Source: Dechloromonas sp. UBA6271 (GTDB lineage: Bacteria > Pseudomonadota > Gammaproteobacteria > Burkholderiales > Rhodocyclaceae). Taken from it: 64,000 nt of DNA. The translations under genes and the position numbers were made by a program. Position 1 is the stretch's first letter; each line of letters opens with the position of its first letter. Shown here piece after piece: positions 35,862 through 46,269 of the stretch. The DNA is taken from the NCBI GenBank assembly GCA_002440665.1, contig DJUX01000004.1, positions 127,072-191,071 on the forward strand. Direction: 5' to 3'. The notes beneath the pieces were generated by a model. It saw only the letters and a list, made by a program, of their open reading frames with translations. It did not search any database and was not told the origin of the DNA.

Positions 35862-37141
35862 CCTCACGCAACCAGCAACTGTTCGAACGCGCCCAGCGCC
35901 ACATTCCCGGCGGCGTCAATTCGCCGGTGCGCGCCTTCCGCTCGGTCGGCGGCACGCCCTGCTTCTTTCAGAAAGGCGTCGGCCCGAAGGTGCAGGACGC
36001 CGACGGCAAGTGGTACGTCGACTACGTCGGCTCCTGGGGGCCGATGATCCTCGGCCACGCCCACCCCGACGTAATTGCTGCCGTGCAGGTTGCGGCGGTG
36101 GATGGCCTGTCCTTCGGCGCGCCGACCGAGAAGGAAGTCGAGATCGCCGATCTGCTGTGCGAACTGGTGCCGTCGATGGACATGGTCCGCCTCGTTTCCT
36201 CGGGCACCGAGGCGACGATGAGCGCCATCCGCCTGGCCCGCGGCTACACCGGCCGCGACGTGCTGATCAAGTTCGAGGGCTGCTACCACGGCCACTCCGA
36301 CAGCCTGCTGGTCAAGGCCGGCTCCGGCGCACTGACCTTCGGCAACCCGTCCTCGAGCGGCGTGCCGGCCGATCTGGCGCAGCACACCATGGTGCTTGCC
36401 TACAACGATCCGCAGCAACTTGCCGACGCGTTCGCGCAACATGGCGAACGGATCGCCGCCGTCATCGTCGAACCGGTGGTCGGCAACATGAACCTGATCG
36501 CCCCCACCCCGGAATTCCTGAAAGCCATGCGCGAACTGTGCACCCAACACGGCGCCGTCCTGATTTTCGACGAAGTGATGACCGGCTTCCGCGTCGGCCT
36601 GAAGAGCGCACAGGGCCTGTTCGGCATCACCCCCGACCTGTCCACTTTCGGCAAGGTGGTCGGCGGCGGCATGCCGCTCGGCGCTTTCGGTGGCAAGCGC
36701 GAAATCATGGAGCAGATCGCCCCGCTCGGCCCGGTTTATCAGGCCGGCACGCTCTCCGGCAACCCGATCGCCACTGCCGCCGGCCTCGCCACGCTGAAGC
36801 TGATTCAGGAAAAAGGCTTCTACGAGGCGTTGACCGCAAAGACCAAGGCGCTGTGCGACGGACTGGTCGCAGCGGCGAACAAACATGGCGTCGCCTTCGC
36901 CGCGCAGAACGTCGGCGGCATGTTCGGCCTTTATTTCGCCGAGAAGTGCCCCGGCACCTACGATGAAGTGCTGGCCTGCGACAAGGAAGCCTTCAACCGC
37001 TTCTTCCATGCCATGCTCGACGCCGGCCATTACTTCGCCCCCTCGGCCTTCGAGGCCGGCTTCGTCTCGGCGGCGCACAGCGACGCGGATATCGCCGCGA
37101 CGATCGCCGCGGCAGACGCTTACTTCGCCAGCCTGAAGTGA
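35858..37141 (+). CDS. hemL: Glutamate-1-semialdehyde 2,1-aminomutase
   Basis: The protein has 427 residues, normal for the family. [17 protein letters not shown] residues open the chain ([18 protein letters not shown]), the substrate gate is [17 protein letters not shown], and the PLP lysine is in [17 protein letters not shown]. It forms 5-aminolevulinate for haem by the C5 route. The thiE-hemL overlap is a conserved pairing in betaproteobacteria. The GTG of the sugE-like gene overlaps its stop. Confidence 0.97.
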   Translation: MTSRNQQLFERAQRHIPGGVNSPVRAFRSVGGTPCFFQKGVGPKVQDADGKWYVDYVGSWGPMILGHAHPDVIAAVQVAAVDGLSFGAPTEKEVEIADLLCELVPSMDMVRLVSSGTEATMSAIRLARGYTGRDVLIKFEGCYHGHSDSLLVKAGSGALTFGNPSSSGVPADLAQHTMVLAYNDPQQLADAFAQHGERIAAVIVEPVVGNMNLIAPTPEFLKAMRELCTQHGAVLIFDEVMTGFRVGLKSAQGLFGITPDLSTFGKVVGGGMPLGAFGGKREIMEQIAPLGPVYQAGTLSGNPIATAAGLATLKLIQEKGFYEALTAKTKALCDGLVAAANKHGVAFAAQNVGGMFGLYFAEKCPGTYDEVLACDKEAFNRFFHAMLDAGHYFAPSAFEAGFVSAAHSDADIAATIAAADAYFASLK

Positions 37142-37476
37142 ATTCCGGCAGCGCCTGGCTCGTCCTGCTCATCGCCGGCCTCTGCGAGATCGGCTGGGCG
37201 GTCGGGCTGAAATACACCGAGGGCTTCAGCCGCCTTTGGCCGAGCGTCAGTACGCTGCTGGCGATGGTGGCGAGCGTCGTGCTGCTCGGCTGGTCGCTGA
37301 AGGTGTTGCCACTCGGTACCGCCTACGCGGTGTGGACCGGCATCGGCGCCGTCGGCACCGCCATTCTCGGGATATTCCTGTTCGGCGAATCGCGGGAAGT
37401 CGCGCGGCTGGTCAGCATCGGGCTGATCGTCGCCGGCATCGTCGGCCTCAAGCTGCTGACACCCGACGCCCACTGA
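37138..37476 (+). CDS. sugE: SugE/Gdx-type small multidrug resistance transporter
   Basis: The protein has 112 residues with four helices of the SMR family, the essential Glu in [16 protein letters not shown] and the [14 protein letters not shown] signature of helix 3. The SugE subtype (Gdx) exports guanidinium. It starts at a GTG inside the hemL stop (GTGA), so it rides on the thi-hem operon, and no guanidine riboswitch is seen. Confidence 0.92.
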   Translation: MNSGSAWLVLLIAGLCEIGWAVGLKYTEGFSRLWPSVSTLLAMVASVVLLGWSLKVLPLGTAYAVWTGIGAVGTAILGIFLFGESREVARLVSIGLIVAGIVGLKLLTPDAH

Positions 37477-37519
37477 TTGTTGCGGTCGACAGCGAAAAAC
37501 CGGCGATTTTCCAGCCGCC

Positions 37520-38962
37520 CTACATCAGGAACAGCGTCGCCAGCCCGAGAAAGATGAAAAAGCCGCCGGAGTCGGTCAGCGCAGTGATCATCACCGAGCC
37601 ACCGACTGCCGGGTCGGCGCCGAATTTCTGGCGCAGCAGCGGTATGCCGACGCCAGCCGAGGCGGCGAGCAGCAGGTTGAGCGTCATCGCCGAGGTCATC
37701 ACGATGCCGAGCTTGAAGCTGCCGTAAAGCCACCACGCTGCAATGCCGAGCAGGGTGCCCCAGATCAGGCCGTTAATCGTGGCGACGCCGAGCTCCTTGC
37801 GCAGCAACCGGCGCGCCGCATCCGGCTGGACCTGGCCCATGGCGATGGCACGCACGATCATGGTGATCGTCTGGTTGCCGGAGTTGCCGCCGATGCCGGC
37901 AACGATGGGCATCAGCGCCGCCAGCGCCACCAGCTTTTCGATCGAATTCTCGAAGGCACCAATCACCCGGGAAGCAACGAAAGCCGTCACAAGGTTGATG
38001 GCTAGCCAAGCCCAGCGGTTTTTCACCGAGTCCCAGACCGAGGCGAAAATGTCTTCCTCCTCGCGCAGACCGGCCTGCGCCAGTTGCTCGCTCTCGGCTT
38101 CCTCGCGGATGAAGTCCACCACGGCATTGACGGTAACCCGGCCGACCAGTTTGCCATCCGGGTCGACAACCGGCGCCGAGACGAGGTCGTAACGCTCGAA
38201 GGCCTTGGCGGCTTCTTCGGCGAGGTCGTCGGGTTCGAGTTCGACGAAGTCGGTCTGCATCAGCGCGCCGACTTCGACCTCGACCTCGTTGACCAGCAGG
38301 ATGTTCAGCGGCAGCACGCCCTTGAGGTGTTCTTCGCGGTCGACGACGAAAAGCTGGTCAGTATGGTCGGGCAATTCTTCAAAGCGACGCAGGTAGCGCA
38401 GTACGACTTCGAGCGTCACGTCTTCACGGACGGTGACCATCTCGAAATCCATGATCGAACCGACCGAATCCTCCGGGTAGGACATCGCCGCCCGCAGCTG
38501 CTCGCGCTCTTCGACCGACAGCGACTGGAAGACGTCGGCGACGACATCGTGCGGTAAATCTGGAACAAGATCGGCCAACTCGTCGGCATCGAGCGTCTCC
38601 GCCGCTGCCAGCAGTTCGGTGTGCTCCATCGAGTCGATGAGCGTCTCGCGCACCGCATCCGACACTTCGAGCAGAATTTCGCCTTCGCGCTCGGCCTTGA
38701 CCAGATCCCAGGCGATCAGACGCTCGTCGAGCGGCAGCGCTTCGAGGATGTAAGCGATATCCGCCGGGTGCATCGGCGCCAGCCTGGCCTGCAGTTCGTT
38801 CAGATGCTGCTTGTGAACGATGTCCTCGACCAGATCATGACGCGGGCCTTCCTGCCGATGGACCAGATCCTCGACCAGCTTGTGCCGGGCAAGCAGAACC
38901 TGCACCTCGGCGAGGCGCTCCTGCAAGTCTTCGGTGTCGGAAATCTGGTTTTCTTCGCTCAT
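37520..38962 (-). CDS. mgtE: Magnesium transporter MgtE
   Basis: The protein has 480 residues. An N-terminal superhelical domain (to about 135) is followed by two CBS domains (about 140-265), a plug helix and a five-helix membrane domain with the pore motif IVAGIGGNSGNQT (about 355). It is a gated Mg2+ channel closed by Mg2+ bound to the cytoplasmic domains. The start at 38962 avoids nine extra upstream residues. A copy of the GTYGACCGCARC word lies just past its stop codon. Confidence 0.94.
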   Translation of the reverse strand: MSEENQISDTEDLQERLAEVQVLLARHKLVEDLVHRQEGPRHDLVEDIVHKQHLNELQARLAPMHPADIAYILEALPLDERLIAWDLVKAEREGEILLEVSDAVRETLIDSMEHTELLAAAETLDADELADLVPDLPHDVVADVFQSLSVEEREQLRAAMSYPEDSVGSIMDFEMVTVREDVTLEVVLRYLRRFEELPDHTDQLFVVDREEHLKGVLPLNILLVNEVEVEVGALMQTDFVELEPDDLAEEAAKAFERYDLVSAPVVDPDGKLVGRVTVNAVVDFIREEAESEQLAQAGLREEEDIFASVWDSVKNRWAWLAINLVTAFVASRVIGAFENSIEKLVALAALMPIVAGIGGNSGNQTITMIVRAIAMGQVQPDAARRLLRKELGVATINGLIWGTLLGIAAWWLYGSFKLGIVMTSAMTLNLLLAASAGVGIPLLRQKFGADPAVGGSVMITALTDSGGFFIFLGLATLFLM

Positions 38963-39024
38963 GGTGCAGTGCCGCAAACGGGCCATCATTCTAGCACCCG
39001 GCGAATGTCGGGGTTCTTACAAAA

Positions 39025-39720
39025 TCAAGGCACTTCGGCCGACGGCATGCGGGCCAGGATGATCGCCGTCTTGCGTGCCAGACCCGGCGCATTGCGGTTG
39101 CGGTCGTAAAAACGCGGATTGGGCACCATGCCGGCCAGTTTCGCCGCCTGCTCCGGGCCCAACTGGGCGGCGCCGATGCCGAAATAGTGGCGCGCTGCCG
39201 CTTCGGCGCCGAACACACCGTTGCCCCATTCGATAACGTTCAGATACACCTCGAATATTCGCCGCTTGCTCCACAGGTTTTCCAGCATCAACGTGATGAT
39301 GGCCTCCTCGGCCTTGCGGAAATACGATTTGGTCGGCGTCAGGAAAAGGTTCTTGGCGAGTTGCTGGCTGATGGTCGAACCACCGGCCACCGTACGACCT
39401 CTTTTCTGGTTTTTTTCCATCGCTTTCTGGATGCCATCCCAGTCGAAGCCTTCATGATCGACGAACTTTGCGTCTTCGGAGGCGATAATGGCGCGCTTCA
39501 GGTGCGGCGAAATCCGCTCATAGGGAACCCACTGCTTTTTCAGCTGGGCCTCCGGATATTTGGCCTGCAGTTCGCCGAGACGGATTTCCATGAAGCGCGT
39601 CGTGCCGGGATCGACCCACTTCCACAGCAACACCCAACCAAGCAGCCACAACTGCCAGACAAGAAAGAGGCCAATCAGGCCGAGCAGTCCCCACTTGAGC
39701 CAGCGGCCCAGCTGCCTCAT
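39025..39720 (-). CDS. mtgA: Monofunctional biosynthetic peptidoglycan transglycosylase
   Basis: The protein has 231 residues. One N-terminal transmembrane helix (about 8-32) is followed by a GT51 domain with the catalytic Glu in [32 protein letters not shown] and [15 protein letters not shown]. It polymerises lipid II glycans without a transpeptidase domain. It overlaps aroE by four bases. Confidence 0.95.
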   Translation of the reverse strand: MRQLGRWLKWGLLGLIGLFLVWQLWLLGWVLLWKWVDPGTTRFMEIRLGELQAKYPEAQLKKQWVPYERISPHLKRAIIASEDAKFVDHEGFDWDGIQKAMEKNQKRGRTVAGGSTISQQLAKNLFLTPTKSYFRKAEEAIITLMLENLWSKRRIFEVYLNVIEWGNGVFGAEAAARHYFGIGAAQLGPEQAAKLAGMVPNPRFYDRNRNAPGLARKTAIILARMPSAEVP

Positions 39721-40541
39721 GCCTTCAATTGTTCGCGCAATGCCGCCAGAACGGGCGCGCTGTCCGGCCGCACCCCGCGCCAGACCAGGAAGGCTTCGGC
39801 AGCCTGCTCGACCAGCATGCCTAGGCCGTCGGCCAGTTGCGCCGCGCCCTGCGAGCTGGCCAAAGCCAGGAACGGCGTTTCGCCCTTGCCGTACATCATG
39901 TCGTAAGCCAGGCTGCCCGGCGCGAAGATGCCGGCTGGCAGCGGCAAGGCTTCACCGGCCAGGCTGGCCGAGGTGGCGTTGATGACGACATCGAAACTTC
40001 TGCTCGCAGTTTTGGCAAAGTTTCCGGCGTCGACCGCAGCAAGGTCCGAAAACTGTCGGGCCAGCGCTTCCGCCTTGTCGGCGCCGCGGTTGGCGATGAA
40101 CAGACTGGCCGGGCGGCAGGCCAGTAAGGGCGCGATCACGCCGCGCGCGGCGCCACCCGCACCGAGCAGCAGGACACGCTTGCCGGCCACTTGAACCCCG
40201 AGATTGGCCTCGATGTCGCGCACCAGTCCGGCGCCGTCGGTGTTGTCACCATATATTTCGCCCCCGGCGAAGGCCAGCGTATTGACGGCCCCCGCACGCT
40301 CGGCGCGTGCGCTGCGCCGGGTGCTGAGGCGAAAGGCTTCTTCCTTGAACGGGACGGTGACATTCGCCCCCTTGCCGCCGGCGGCGACGAACTGGCGCAC
40401 CGTTTCGACAAAGCCGTCGAGCGGCGCCAGCAGGGCTTCGTAGAGCAGATCCTGCCGGCACTGCGCGGCGAATTGCGCATGGATGGCTGGCGAACGGGAA
40501 TGGGCAACCGGGTTGCCGAGCACGCAATAACGGTCGGTCAT
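39717..40541 (-). CDS. aroE: Shikimate 5-dehydrogenase
   Basis: The protein has 274 residues. [19 protein letters not shown] binds shikimate, the catalytic Lys is in [11 protein letters not shown], and [14 protein letters not shown] is the NADP Rossmann loop. It makes shikimate in aromatic amino acid synthesis. The aroE-mtgA overlap is a known betaproteobacterial neighbourhood. It overlaps the tonB-like gene by four bases. Confidence 0.96.
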   Translation of the reverse strand: MTDRYCVLGNPVAHSRSPAIHAQFAAQCRQDLLYEALLAPLDGFVETVRQFVAAGGKGANVTVPFKEEAFRLSTRRSARAERAGAVNTLAFAGGEIYGDNTDGAGLVRDIEANLGVQVAGKRVLLLGAGGAARGVIAPLLACRPASLFIANRGADKAEALARQFSDLAAVDAGNFAKTASRSFDVVINATSASLAGEALPLPAGIFAPGSLAYDMMYGKGETPFLALASSQGAAQLADGLGMLVEQAAEAFLVWRGVRPDSAPVLAALREQLKA

Positions 40542-41431
40542 TTTGCCGAGAGCTGGTCGCCCTGGGTGAAATACCAGGTCCGGGTGATTTCCAGAATGTC
40601 GGTATCGCGCCGGATTTCCGGGGGAAATGGTGAGTAAGGTGACGCCATCTGGACGATTCGCCGAGCGGCTTCATCGAGCACCTTGTACCCGGAGGAACGA
40701 TTGATATCGACCCGGTTGAGACTGCCGTCGTGGTTGATCGACACACTCAACACCAGAGAACCATATAGTTTGCCACGTGCCGCTTCCGGGTAGTTCAGGG
40801 TCCCGATACGTTCGACCTTCTGGCGCCAGTCCTCGATGTACTGTGCGAAGCGGTACTCTTCCGTCCGCGCACCGATAAACTTCTTGCGTGGACGCTTGTT
40901 GTACTCATCGACGCTCTTGTTGATTTCGCCTTCCAGGCGCGCCATAGCCCGCGCCGATTCGGCTAGGTCGAGGCCGCTGACGCTGGGCGAAGGCGTTGGC
41001 TGTTCGGCCGCGTTGCGGGCGGCCGCGACGGCGCGCGCCGTCTTGGCCTCGGTCAGCATTTTCTGCTGCGCGACCTCCAGTTCGCGCATGCGGCGCTGCA
41101 TACGCTCGATTTCGGTGCCCGATGTTTGCTGCTGCGTCGGTGGCAACGGTGTCTTGAGCCGCCGGTTTTCATCGGTATTGCCACCACCGTCCAGATTGGC
41201 CTGCGCCAGTGCCTGCGCATTGGTCGGCTTCTTCGCCGATTTCGCATTGACCAGAATGATGTCCAGCGCCTTTTCGCGCATGGCCTTCGAAGCATCCGGA
41301 TATGAAAAACTGACGCCCCAAATCAGGGCCACGTGAAAAGCAGCCGAGAAACCTATGGCCAGCGCAACCGGCGGCAAGACTGCTAGCCAGCGAAGCGGAC
41401 GTAGGAGCAGAGGTGCCTTTGCCAAATTCAC
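40538..41431 (-). CDS. TonB-family energy transducer
   Basis: The protein has 297 residues from a GTG that overlaps the RNase gene's TGA (GTGA). An N-terminal helix (about 15-40) anchors it in the inner membrane, a Gln/Glu/Ala-rich coiled coil follows, and the C-terminal TonB domain has [21 protein letters not shown] and [20 protein letters not shown]. No exbB or exbD is adjacent. The charged middle, rather than Pro-rich spacer, is like the TonB-like proteins found beside aroE in other betaproteobacteria. Confidence 0.85.
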   Translation of the reverse strand: MNLAKAPLLLRPLRWLAVLPPVALAIGFSAAFHVALIWGVSFSYPDASKAMREKALDIILVNAKSAKKPTNAQALAQANLDGGGNTDENRRLKTPLPPTQQQTSGTEIERMQRRMRELEVAQQKMLTEAKTARAVAAARNAAEQPTPSPSVSGLDLAESARAMARLEGEINKSVDEYNKRPRKKFIGARTEEYRFAQYIEDWRQKVERIGTLNYPEAARGKLYGSLVLSVSINHDGSLNRVDINRSSGYKVLDEAARRIVQMASPYSPFPPEIRRDTDILEITRTWYFTQGDQLSAK

Positions 41432-43329
41432 TGCGCTTCCTCCTCCTCGACCAGTTCGGGCTGAACCTCGTCCAAGGCAGAAAGGTAGCGGCAACTGACC
41501 TCCGGACCAAGCAGGTCGATGGTTTCGACCGCCAGACGCAGCCGCTTGCCCGGTCCGCAATCGGCCGGCACCGAAGGCACGCGCAGCAACAACGGCAAAT
41601 GATCGAGCTTGACCAACTGCTCGCGGCGCACGGTCGCTTCGATTTCCGTAATGCCATGCTGCTGCAGCCAGCGCAGACACCAGTAACGCTCCATCAGGCG
41701 CTGGAAATCGGCATAGGCGGCGTAGGTCGCCTCGAAATCACGCATCGCGCCGAACAATTCGGCAGACTTCTGCGCAAAAGCCGGCGTTTCGCCCTTCAGA
41801 CATGCGATCAGCTGCCATTGATTGACCATGTCACAGTAGCGGCGCAAGGGCGAGGTCATCCAGGCATATTGCGGCACGCCGAGGCCTTCGTGCGGCAGCG
41901 GCGAGGTGGTCATCCGCACTTTGCCCTGGGTCTGGGCACGATACAGGCAGGCGACGTTCTTTTCGGCGAGCAGTCCGCCCCACGTGGAATTGGCAACGAT
42001 CATCAATTCGGCGACCAGCTTGTCGAGGGGGCTGCCACGCTTGCGTTCGGAAATCTCGACGGTACACACGTCCGGATCGCCCAGATCGCCTTCGATCTCG
42101 AAGTTATAGTCGTTGATGCCCTGCATCGCCGATGGCTTTCCGCGCCGGCCTTCGCAGGCATTGGCGAAGTGCCAGAGATGGACCAGTTCATCCTTGAATG
42201 GCTGGTCGGGCAGCGGGCCGGCAATGGTTTCGGCGTTGAACCACGGCTCGATTTCGTGATGACGCAGGTTGGCGGTGATATGCACCATTTCCAGCCGCGA
42301 TTCGTGACTGAGGATTTCCAGCGATTCATTGACCGTCAGGTAGAGCGACACGGCCGGGCAATCGACGCCGCCAGCCAGTGTGTAGTTCTGGACCACGGCA
42401 TCGGGCAGCATGGTGATCTTGTTGCCGGGCATATAGACCGTGGACAGCCGGGCGCGGGCGATGCCGTCGAGCGGCGAGCCATGTTCGATGGCCAGGCCCG
42501 GGGCGGCGATGTGGATGCCAATGCGCGAGCCGATGCCGGGCAACTTGACGACCGACAGCGCGTCATCGATTTCGGTGGTGTGGGCGTCGTCGATCGAGAA
42601 AGCGCGGACGTCGGCGCGCGGCAGGTCGCTCGGCAGCCTCGGGGCTTCAAGCGCCGGAAAGGCCACGCCCTTCGGGAACTGCTCGTGCAGGAAACGGCGG
42701 TAATGGAGAAAGTAGGCCGATTTGATGGCGCCGCACTTGAACAGCAGTTGCGCCGCGGTCAGCCCGGTTTCGGCGCAGGCCGTTTCGAAGGCCTTGGTTT
42801 CCGCCTTGTTGCGGTTCGGCGCGTAGAGCAGGGCGTCGCTCAGTGCGCCGATCTCCGGCGGCAGGCGAAATTCCTTCAGCTCGCCGATCCAGCCTTCCAT
42901 CGCGAGCGCTTGCTGACGCTTTTTTTCAAGACTGGCCAGAGCAGCTGCGAGAATGTCGGGAGGCGCCTTGCGGAAGCGGCCCTTGCCTTTGCGGTGAAAA
43001 TAGACGGGCGCGGCGTGCAGGGCAAGCAGCACCGCCGTCGCTTCGACCGGCGCGGGCTCGTGTCCGTAGTAATCACGGGCAAAATCAAGAAACGAAAATT
43101 CGCCATCGTTCACGCACTCCCACAGGAAATCCGGTTCGATCTCTTCGGCCAGTGGCGTGGCCTGTTCCAGCAAGGTAGCGGCCGAGGGCTTCTCGAAACG
43201 CAACAACACCGTGGCGGCCTTGATCTTGCTGCGCTTGCCGGTGGACATTTCGACCTGCAACGAACTGTCGTTGTCGGCCATGATATTGCCGGCCTTGAAG
43301 CCGCCATCTTCTTCGAACAATACATTCAT
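41428..43329 (-). CDS. RNase II/R-family exoribonuclease
   Basis: The protein has 633 residues. The RNB catalytic domain shows FSIDDAHTTEIDDALSV (metal-binding aspartates), IGIHIAAPG and the YAWMTSPLRRYCDMVNQWQL signature with the RYxD of the active site. The N-terminal cold-shock domains are poorly conserved, and it is shorter than RNase R, so it fits the betaproteobacterial VacB-like/RNase II group. It degrades RNA from the 3' end. It is seven bases after the YqiA-like gene and overlaps the tonB-like gene by four. Confidence 0.92.
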   Translation of the reverse strand: MNVLFEEDGGFKAGNIMADNDSSLQVEMSTGKRSKIKAATVLLRFEKPSAATLLEQATPLAEEIEPDFLWECVNDGEFSFLDFARDYYGHEPAPVEATAVLLALHAAPVYFHRKGKGRFRKAPPDILAAALASLEKKRQQALAMEGWIGELKEFRLPPEIGALSDALLYAPNRNKAETKAFETACAETGLTAAQLLFKCGAIKSAYFLHYRRFLHEQFPKGVAFPALEAPRLPSDLPRADVRAFSIDDAHTTEIDDALSVVKLPGIGSRIGIHIAAPGLAIEHGSPLDGIARARLSTVYMPGNKITMLPDAVVQNYTLAGGVDCPAVSLYLTVNESLEILSHESRLEMVHITANLRHHEIEPWFNAETIAGPLPDQPFKDELVHLWHFANACEGRRGKPSAMQGINDYNFEIEGDLGDPDVCTVEISERKRGSPLDKLVAELMIVANSTWGGLLAEKNVACLYRAQTQGKVRMTTSPLPHEGLGVPQYAWMTSPLRRYCDMVNQWQLIACLKGETPAFAQKSAELFGAMRDFEATYAAYADFQRLMERYWCLRWLQQHGITEIEATVRREQLVKLDHLPLLLRVPSVPADCGPGKRLRLAVETIDLLGPEVSCRYLSALDEVQPELVEEEEAQ

Positions 43330-43336
43330 CGGCGGA

Positions 43337-43906
43337 TTATAGCTTAGCGAATTCAAGGATTTGCGGCATGAAGTCGGGAAAGCGGGTGAAGCTGTGATCG
43401 CCGCCCGGCAGCAGCGTTTGCTGACAGCCAGCATAAAAATCCGCTGCCTGCCGCCAGTCGAGCACTTCATCGCCTTCTTCGAGCAGCAGCCAGTAGCGCC
43501 CTGACGGCGGCTTGCTGACCTGTGCCTTCAGTTGGGCGGCATGCGCCGCGGTAAAGATAAAGCGTTCTCCGGTGTGGAAATTTTCATGCTCGCCGACGAA
43601 TTTTGCTGGATCCAGGCGGTCGACCGCAGCAGGGTTGATCAACACGGCATTGAGACCATGCTTTTCCGCCAAGTGGTTGGCGTAATGCCCGCCCAGCGAA
43701 CTGCCGACCAGCGTGACCCGGCCGCCAGCCTGCTCAATCAGCCGGCTGACGCTGGCGACGGCCTCGTCCGGAACCGGCGACAGTTGCGGGCAGACAAAGC
43801 ATCCGGCCAGCCCGCGTCCGGCCATGTACTCGGCCAGCAGTCGCGATTTCCACGACGCCGGCGAGGAACAGAAGCCGTGCAGGTAAACGATCAGCCCGCG
43901 GCCCAT
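43337..43906 (-). CDS. YqiA-type alpha/beta-hydrolase (esterase)
   Basis: The protein has 189 residues. [15 protein letters not shown] at the start, the nucleophile elbow [16 protein letters not shown] (Ser about 70) and the His in GGDHSFTRF give the catalytic triad of the UPF0227/YqiA family. These are short-chain esterases of unknown cellular substrate. The start lies 16 bases inside the end of uppP. Confidence 0.9.
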   Translation of the reverse strand: MGRGLIVYLHGFCSSPASWKSRLLAEYMAGRGLAGCFVCPQLSPVPDEAVASVSRLIEQAGGRVTLVGSSLGGHYANHLAEKHGLNAVLINPAAVDRLDPAKFVGEHENFHTGERFIFTAAHAAQLKAQVSKPPSGRYWLLLEEGDEVLDWRQAADFYAGCQQTLLPGGDHSFTRFPDFMPQILEFAKL

Positions 43907-44715
43907 TGCACCCAGCCGAAGTGGGCGGTGGCCAGCACGACAATGCCGAAGGCGATGCGATACCAGGCAAATGGCGTGAAATCGTGGCTGGAGATGAAGC
44001 GCAACAGCCAGCGTACGCACAGGAAGGCGGAGATGAAGGCCGAAATGAAGCCGACCACCCACATGCCGATATCGTCCGCGTTGAGCAGGGCGCGCTCCTT
44101 GTAAAGCTGGTAAACCGTCGCCACACTCAGCGTCGGGATGGCGAGGAAGAAGGAGAACTCGGTCGCCGCCTTGCGCGACAAGCCGAAGAGCAGGCCACCG
44201 ATGATCGTCGCCCCCGAACGCGAAGTGCCCGGAATCAGCGCAAAGGCCTGGGCGATGCCCATCTTCAGCGCATCGCCCAGGCTCATCTCGTCGACCGTCT
44301 GGATGCGGATCTTGTGCTCGCGCCTTTCGGCCCAAAGGATAACGAAGGCGCCGAGGATGAAGGTCGTCGCCACCGCAAACGGATTGAACAGGTGGGCCTT
44401 GATCGCCTTGCCGAAAGCCAGGCCAAGAATGGCCAACGGCAGGAAGGCGACGAACAGGTTGAGGATGAATTTCTGTGCCGCCGGCTCGCTGAAGGCACCG
44501 CGCGCCACCTTGAGCAGGCGCTCGCGATATTCCCAGACGACCGCCAGAATGGCGCCGGACTGGATGACAATTTCGAACAACTTGCCGCGATCGTCGTTGA
44601 AATCGAGCAGATCGCCGGCAAGAATCAAATGGCCGGTCGAAGAGATCGGCAGGAATTCGGTCAGCCCCTCGACGATGCCGAGAATCAGGGCTTTCAGGAG
44701 AAGAATCGGGTCCAT
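43891..44715 (-). CDS. uppP: Undecaprenyl-diphosphatase UppP (BacA)
   Basis: The protein has 274 residues with eight hydrophobic helices. The signatures are [17 protein letters not shown] (about 16-32) and [20 protein letters not shown] (about 161-180). It recycles undecaprenyl phosphate, the lipid carrier for peptidoglycan and LPS O-units. It begins a six-gene overlapping operon that ends with mtgA, so two peptidoglycan steps share it. Confidence 0.96.
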   Translation of the reverse strand: MDPILLLKALILGIVEGLTEFLPISSTGHLILAGDLLDFNDDRGKLFEIVIQSGAILAVVWEYRERLLKVARGAFSEPAAQKFILNLFVAFLPLAILGLAFGKAIKAHLFNPFAVATTFILGAFVILWAERREHKIRIQTVDEMSLGDALKMGIAQAFALIPGTSRSGATIIGGLLFGLSRKAATEFSFFLAIPTLSVATVYQLYKERALLNADDIGMWVVGFISAFISAFLCVRWLLRFISSHDFTPFAWYRIAFGIVVLATAHFGWVQWAAG

Positions 44716-44760
44716 GATGTGCAGCCTGCACTTTTACCAAGTTGGGGAGGCCGCATTCTA

Positions 44761-45021
44761 CTATCCCGGGTGCGTCAGAACCTCATCAAGATCGGCCAGC
44801 CAATTCAGCGCATGTTCACGCGATGAACCACACATTTCCTGCGACGGTTGCAGGCCGCCACAACACACCGGCCGTTCCGGGCTACCAAAGATCGTGCAGC
44901 GCAAATCGGAGTCGAGATGACGGCAAGGCACACCCGCCGGCTTGTTCAGCGAGGAAATCGACGGTGCGATGCAGCAGGCTCCACAGCCGGGACGGCATTG
45001 CATGACCGGCCGCCGATCCAT
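44761..45021 (-). CDS. YkgJ-family cysteine cluster protein
   Basis: The protein has 86 residues. It has the CxxxCxxCC cluster [15 protein letters not shown] and later [14 protein letters not shown] and [12 protein letters not shown], the CxBxB-type zinc or iron cluster of the YkgJ family. The function is unknown. It begins three bases before the end of the RES toxin gene's neighbour and may be read through from the toxin-antitoxin pair; uppP starts 45 bases further on. Confidence 0.85.
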   Translation of the reverse strand: MDRRPVMQCRPGCGACCIAPSISSLNKPAGVPCRHLDSDLRCTIFGSPERPVCCGGLQPSQEMCGSSREHALNWLADLDEVLTHPG

Positions 45022-45023
45022 GG

Positions 45024-45488
45024 TCAAAAGTCGGCCGGCCGCAGCCGCTGGTCGAAAACGAACGGCCGCGCCAATGCAAAGCGGGCCTCGGCAAAACGGG
45101 GATGCAGCGGATTCAGCATGATGTTGCGCGCTTCCGGCACGATGGCCGACGGCACGATCAGCCCGAGCGCGCGCGCCGAGCGCAAAAATGCCGCACCGAA
45201 TTTGACCGACACTCCACCCGGCGGCGTCGCATCCCAACCGGGCAAGGCGTCGACATCTGCAATTTCGAAGAGCGCCGCATCATCCGGCAGCGAAATCTCG
45301 ACAAGCATCAGGTCCGCCGGCAGGAAGCGCCCCGTATGCGCCAGCTTTTCCATGGCGCAGATTTCCACGCTGAGGCCGGCGTAGATCACCGGCATTCCCT
45401 GCGCGTGCCAGCGTCCGCCATCCGCCAGCCCACCGGCACCGCTCCGGTCGAGTGCATATTTCGACCGGGCGATGCGCCAGGCGTGCAT
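45024..45488 (-). CDS. RES-domain toxin of a RES/Xre toxin-antitoxin pair
   Basis: The protein has 154 residues. [20 protein letters not shown] and [17 protein letters not shown] hold the conserved Arg and Tyr, and ICAMEKLAH the Glu of the RES active site. RES toxins (ParT, MbcT, Res) consume NAD+ or ADP-ribosylate targets. The ATG shares one base with the TGA of the antitoxin (TGATG), so translation is coupled. No truncation is seen. Confidence 0.92.
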   Translation of the reverse strand: MHAWRIARSKYALDRSGAGGLADGGRWHAQGMPVIYAGLSVEICAMEKLAHTGRFLPADLMLVEISLPDDAALFEIADVDALPGWDATPPGGVSVKFGAAFLRSARALGLIVPSAIVPEARNIMLNPLHPRFAEARFALARPFVFDQRLRPADF

Positions 45489-46024
45489 CAGGCCGCTCCA
45501 CCGTAGGCGATGGCATTCAACACCCGCGACACCTCGCGGCAACCGATTTCGGTATCGAGCATCGACAGGGGCGTCACATTGCCCATGCCGACATTGGCGG
45601 CCTGCAACCACTGGCTGGCCAGCACTGGATCGCCAAAGGTATCTTCAGCCAGCTTCTCGATGGCGCCGATGCGCGTCAGGCGCTCGGTCATCAGCGGATC
45701 GAGCATTTCATCCTTGGCCAGCTTGCGCTTGGCCGTCGATGCCGACAGGCCGATCAGGTCATAAACCCGTTCGCGTGGCAGGCGCAGCGCTTCGGCCGCG
45801 CCAATCAGATTGCTGGCCGGCGCCCCCTTGCGAATCTCGCTGATCTGCGCCTGGGCCGAACTGTTCAGAAACTGGTCGCGATAAACCAGCCAGGCACCGG
45901 CCGCAGGCAATGGCGGGGCAACGGCGTAGGCAGCCGACGGCTGCGCGACCCCGATAGCAGCTTGTGCAGCGACAGCGGTCTTCTGCTTGACGGTTCCGGT
46001 ACGGGCAACAGCTGCCTTTGCCAT
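45488..46024 (-). CDS. Xre/MbcA/ParS-type antitoxin with DUF2384 domain
   Basis: The protein has 178 residues. The first 60 are low-complexity and Ala-rich; the middle (QAQISEIRKGAPASNLIGAA through LSASTAKRKLAKDE) is the Xre-like helix-turn-helix, and the C-terminus (FGDPVLASQWLQAANVGMGN) is the MbcA/ParS toxin-binding domain that plugs the RES active site. The ATG at 46024 follows GGAGTCTCTC; the frame also runs upstream to 46126 without support. It likely represses its own promoter. Confidence 0.9.
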   Translation of the reverse strand: MAKAAVARTGTVKQKTAVAAQAAIGVAQPSAAYAVAPPLPAAGAWLVYRDQFLNSSAQAQISEIRKGAPASNLIGAAEALRLPRERVYDLIGLSASTAKRKLAKDEMLDPLMTERLTRIGAIEKLAEDTFGDPVLASQWLQAANVGMGNVTPLSMLDTEIGCREVSRVLNAIAYGGAA

Positions 46025-46052
46025 GAGAGACTCCGCTTGGCTCAATTGAGCT

Positions 46053-46063
46053 TCTATTATAGA
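46053..46063 (-). promoter_or_regulatory. Toxin-antitoxin promoter with palindromic operator
   Basis: On the minus strand the -10 hexamer TATAAT (46056-46061) lies inside the 11-base palindrome TCTATTATAGA, 29 bases before the antitoxin ATG. The likely -35 region is not consensus. Overlap of operator and -10 fits autorepression by the Xre protein; this is inference. Confidence 0.55.
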
Positions 46064-46253
46064 CCATATGAACCACGGTGGCGATTCAAGGAGTATCGCC
46101 ACTTGCTGACGGAGTTTTCGGAACAAGTGCCAACAGGAGGTGAGAACCTCTCACTCAACTTGCACCAAGGCTGTCGTGAGGAAGTTCGCCTTCAAACCGG
46201 TGAGGTTGCCTTCCCTATCAGCCCAGTCCAATGATTTTTCCCAGACCGATTTA

Positions 46254-46269
46254 TAGTTAATTTTAACTA
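46254..46269. repeat. 16-base inverted repeat TAGTTAA-TT-TTAACTA
   Basis: Two perfect 7-base arms with a TT spacer lie in an AT-rich patch. The size suits a dimeric repressor or activator site. No flanking gene obviously supplies the regulator. Confidence 0.5.

Noticed and set aside
35864..37078. 404-codon minus-strand frame inside hemL
   Set aside because: hemL is certain from its motifs, and the antisense frame has no ribosome site.
39025..39720. mtgA as a fragment of a bifunctional penicillin-binding protein
   Set aside because: Length and the membrane helix fit complete MtgA, and no transpeptidase remnant follows.
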